Shown: positions 6,342 to 6,746 of the stretch, piece by piece
How the letters are laid out: each line of letters begins with the position of its first letter
Numbering within the stretch: the first letter of the stretch is position 1
Source: Nitrospirota bacterium
GTDB lineage: Bacteria > Nitrospirota > 9FT-COMBO-42-15 > HDB-SIOI813
Length of the DNA stretch: 6,746 nucleotides
Assembly: GCA_023248365.1 (NCBI GenBank)
Contig: JAHFER010000090.1
Span: 1-6,746, forward strand
Direction: 5' to 3'
The notes under the pieces: generated by a model
What the model was told of the DNA's origin: nothing
What the model saw: only the letters and a program-made list of their open reading frames with translations
The model's database searches: none
Made by a program: the position numbers and the translations under genes

Positions 6342-6440
6342 TCACACAAAGACACAAAGAACACAAAGAAATATATAATTTATAAAGCTGTTCCCTTAAA
6401 TCTTATTTATCCTCTTTGTGACCTTCGTGCCTTTGTGTGA
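6342..6440. repeat. Inner inverted repeat with periodic CACAAAG units
   Basis: Arms 6342-6369 and 6413-6440 (28 nt each) match at 24 of 28 positions as inverted copies, with a 43-nt AT-rich centre. The left arm has CACAAAG at 6345, 6353 and 6362. The right arm has CTTTGTG at 6414 and 6431, with a degenerate copy CTTCGTG between them (6423-6429). In RNA it could form one long stem. Confidence 0.75.
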
Positions 6441-6515
6441 GAAAAGGATTTTCGGGTGAACCTTTATTTTTGTTTTCTGAGTTCTCTGTGGTTTGACTAT
6501 TAGTTTTTAGATAAC

Positions 6516-6521
6516 AGGAGG
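6516..6521 (+). promoter_or_regulatory. Ribosome binding site of dapL
   Basis: A perfect AGGAGG lies 7 nt before the ATG at 6529, just outside the right end of the nested repeat. It supports the chosen start and suggests efficient translation. Confidence 0.85.
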
Positions 6522-6528
6522 CGGTTTA

Positions 6529-6746
6529 ATGAGTAAAAGTTTTATTCAGTCTGTTTTTGCTGAGCGTATTGGCGGGAAGAGGTTCGGCATTGAGGATAAG
6601 ATATACAAGTTCGAAAAAATAAAACGCGCAAAGGCAGCGGCTCTAAAGGCAAATCCCTGCAGGGAATTGATTGACCTCGGTGTTGGTGAGCCTGATGATA
6701 TGGCATTTCCGGGAGTTGTAGAAACCATGCAGAAAGAGTGCGCACA
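6529..6746 (+). CDS. dapL: LL-diaminopimelate aminotransferase, N-terminal part (3' end outside window)
   Basis: The first 72 codons of a fold-type I PLP aminotransferase. DapL transfers an amino group from glutamate to tetrahydrodipicolinate, giving LL-diaminopimelate in one step and bypassing the acylated intermediates. Visible markers are FAERIGGKRFG (10-20), IYKFEKIKRAKAAA (25-38) and LIDLGVGEPDD (47-57), the last being the usual N-terminal substrate-side motif of this aminotransferase class. The PLP lysine lies beyond the window. ATG 6529 is supported by AGGAGG and by the family start. This FAERIGG-type subfamily is sometimes annotated only as an aspartate aminotransferase; its place right after dapA-dapB argues for the DapL role. 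The assignment is therefore partly contextual. Full length is expected to be about 400 residues. Confidence 0.82.
   Translation, partial: MSKSFIQSVFAERIGGKRFGIEDKIYKFEKIKRAKAAALKANPCRELIDLGVGEPDDMAFPGVVETMQKECA

Larger units (their letters stand above)
6265..6493. repeat. Nested inverted-repeat element between dapB and dapL
   Basis: The ends AACCACAGAG... (6265-6285) and ...CTCTGTGGTT (6473-6493) are inverted copies matching at 18 of 21 positions. Inside them lies a second, independent inverted pair (6342-6369 and 6413-6440) and a small hairpin (6308-6322). The whole 229-bp unit encodes no protein and takes up most of the 280-bp spacer. Its size, terminal inverted repeats and lack of coding capacity resemble a miniature transposable or large intergenic palindromic element. 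No clear target-site duplication was seen, and no transposase is in the window. Confidence 0.75.

Noticed and set aside
6374..6379. Exact TATAAT in the dapB-dapL spacer, considered as a promoter -10 box
   Set aside because: The expected -35 position reads GACACA inside the repeat arm, so only half of a promoter is present in an AT-rich stretch.
6332..6385. 17-codon open frame (MKIFTQRHKEHKEIYNL) with AGGAG in front
   Set aside because: Only 1 nt separates AGGAG from the ATG, and the peptide is simply the translated CACAAAG repeat arm.
6493..6498. TTGACT before dapL, considered as a -35 box
   Set aside because: A -10 box at normal spacing would fall on the AGGAGG ribosome site, leaving no room for a transcript start upstream of it.

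Overview
The window reads as a chromosomal amino-acid biosynthesis locus of a Gram-negative-type (diderm) bacterium of moderate G+C. It runs entirely on the + strand. The organism is inferred to be Nitrospirota- or Desulfobacterota-like. The grounds are the gene order argH - small lipoprotein - lysA - dapF - dapA - dapB - dapL, the use of an LL-diaminopimelate aminotransferase, a small LptM/YifL-type outer-membrane lipoprotein, and spacers filled with palindromic repeats. This placement rests on family knowledge and is not proven by the window.

Layout: 1-297 is the C-terminal end of argH (argininosuccinate lyase). It overlaps by 4 bp (ATGA) a 45-residue lipoprotein gene at 294-431, which in turn overlaps by 4 bp (ATGA) a 593-residue cobalamin-binding radical SAM protein at 428-2209. 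That protein ends in a STAS domain, an unusual fusion and the least-explained gene here. A 121-bp spacer with a 7-bp-period array and a GC-rich hairpin repeat leads to lysA (2331-3587). A second 121-bp spacer is mostly a 69-bp palindromic element built from two ATTCCC-N8-GGGAAT units, just before dapF (3709-4533). dapA (4559-5431) and dapB (5445-6248, TTG start) follow closely. A 280-bp spacer made of nested inverted repeats separates dapB from the start of dapL (6529 to the window end).

Function: DapA condenses aspartate semialdehyde with pyruvate, DapB reduces the product to tetrahydrodipicolinate, and DapL transaminates that directly to LL-diaminopimelate. DapF epimerises this to meso-diaminopimelate for peptidoglycan, and LysA decarboxylates meso-diaminopimelate to lysine. 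The route from aspartate semialdehyde to lysine is therefore complete in one locus without the succinylase or acetylase branch genes. ArgH supplies the last step of arginine synthesis. The radical SAM-STAS protein has no evident role in either pathway.

The genes themselves are mostly ordinary and well conserved. The points of interest are the radical SAM-STAS fusion, and the fact that each of the three spacers longer than 100 bp holds a different repeat family. I saw no CRISPR array, tRNA, rRNA, transposase or defence system.
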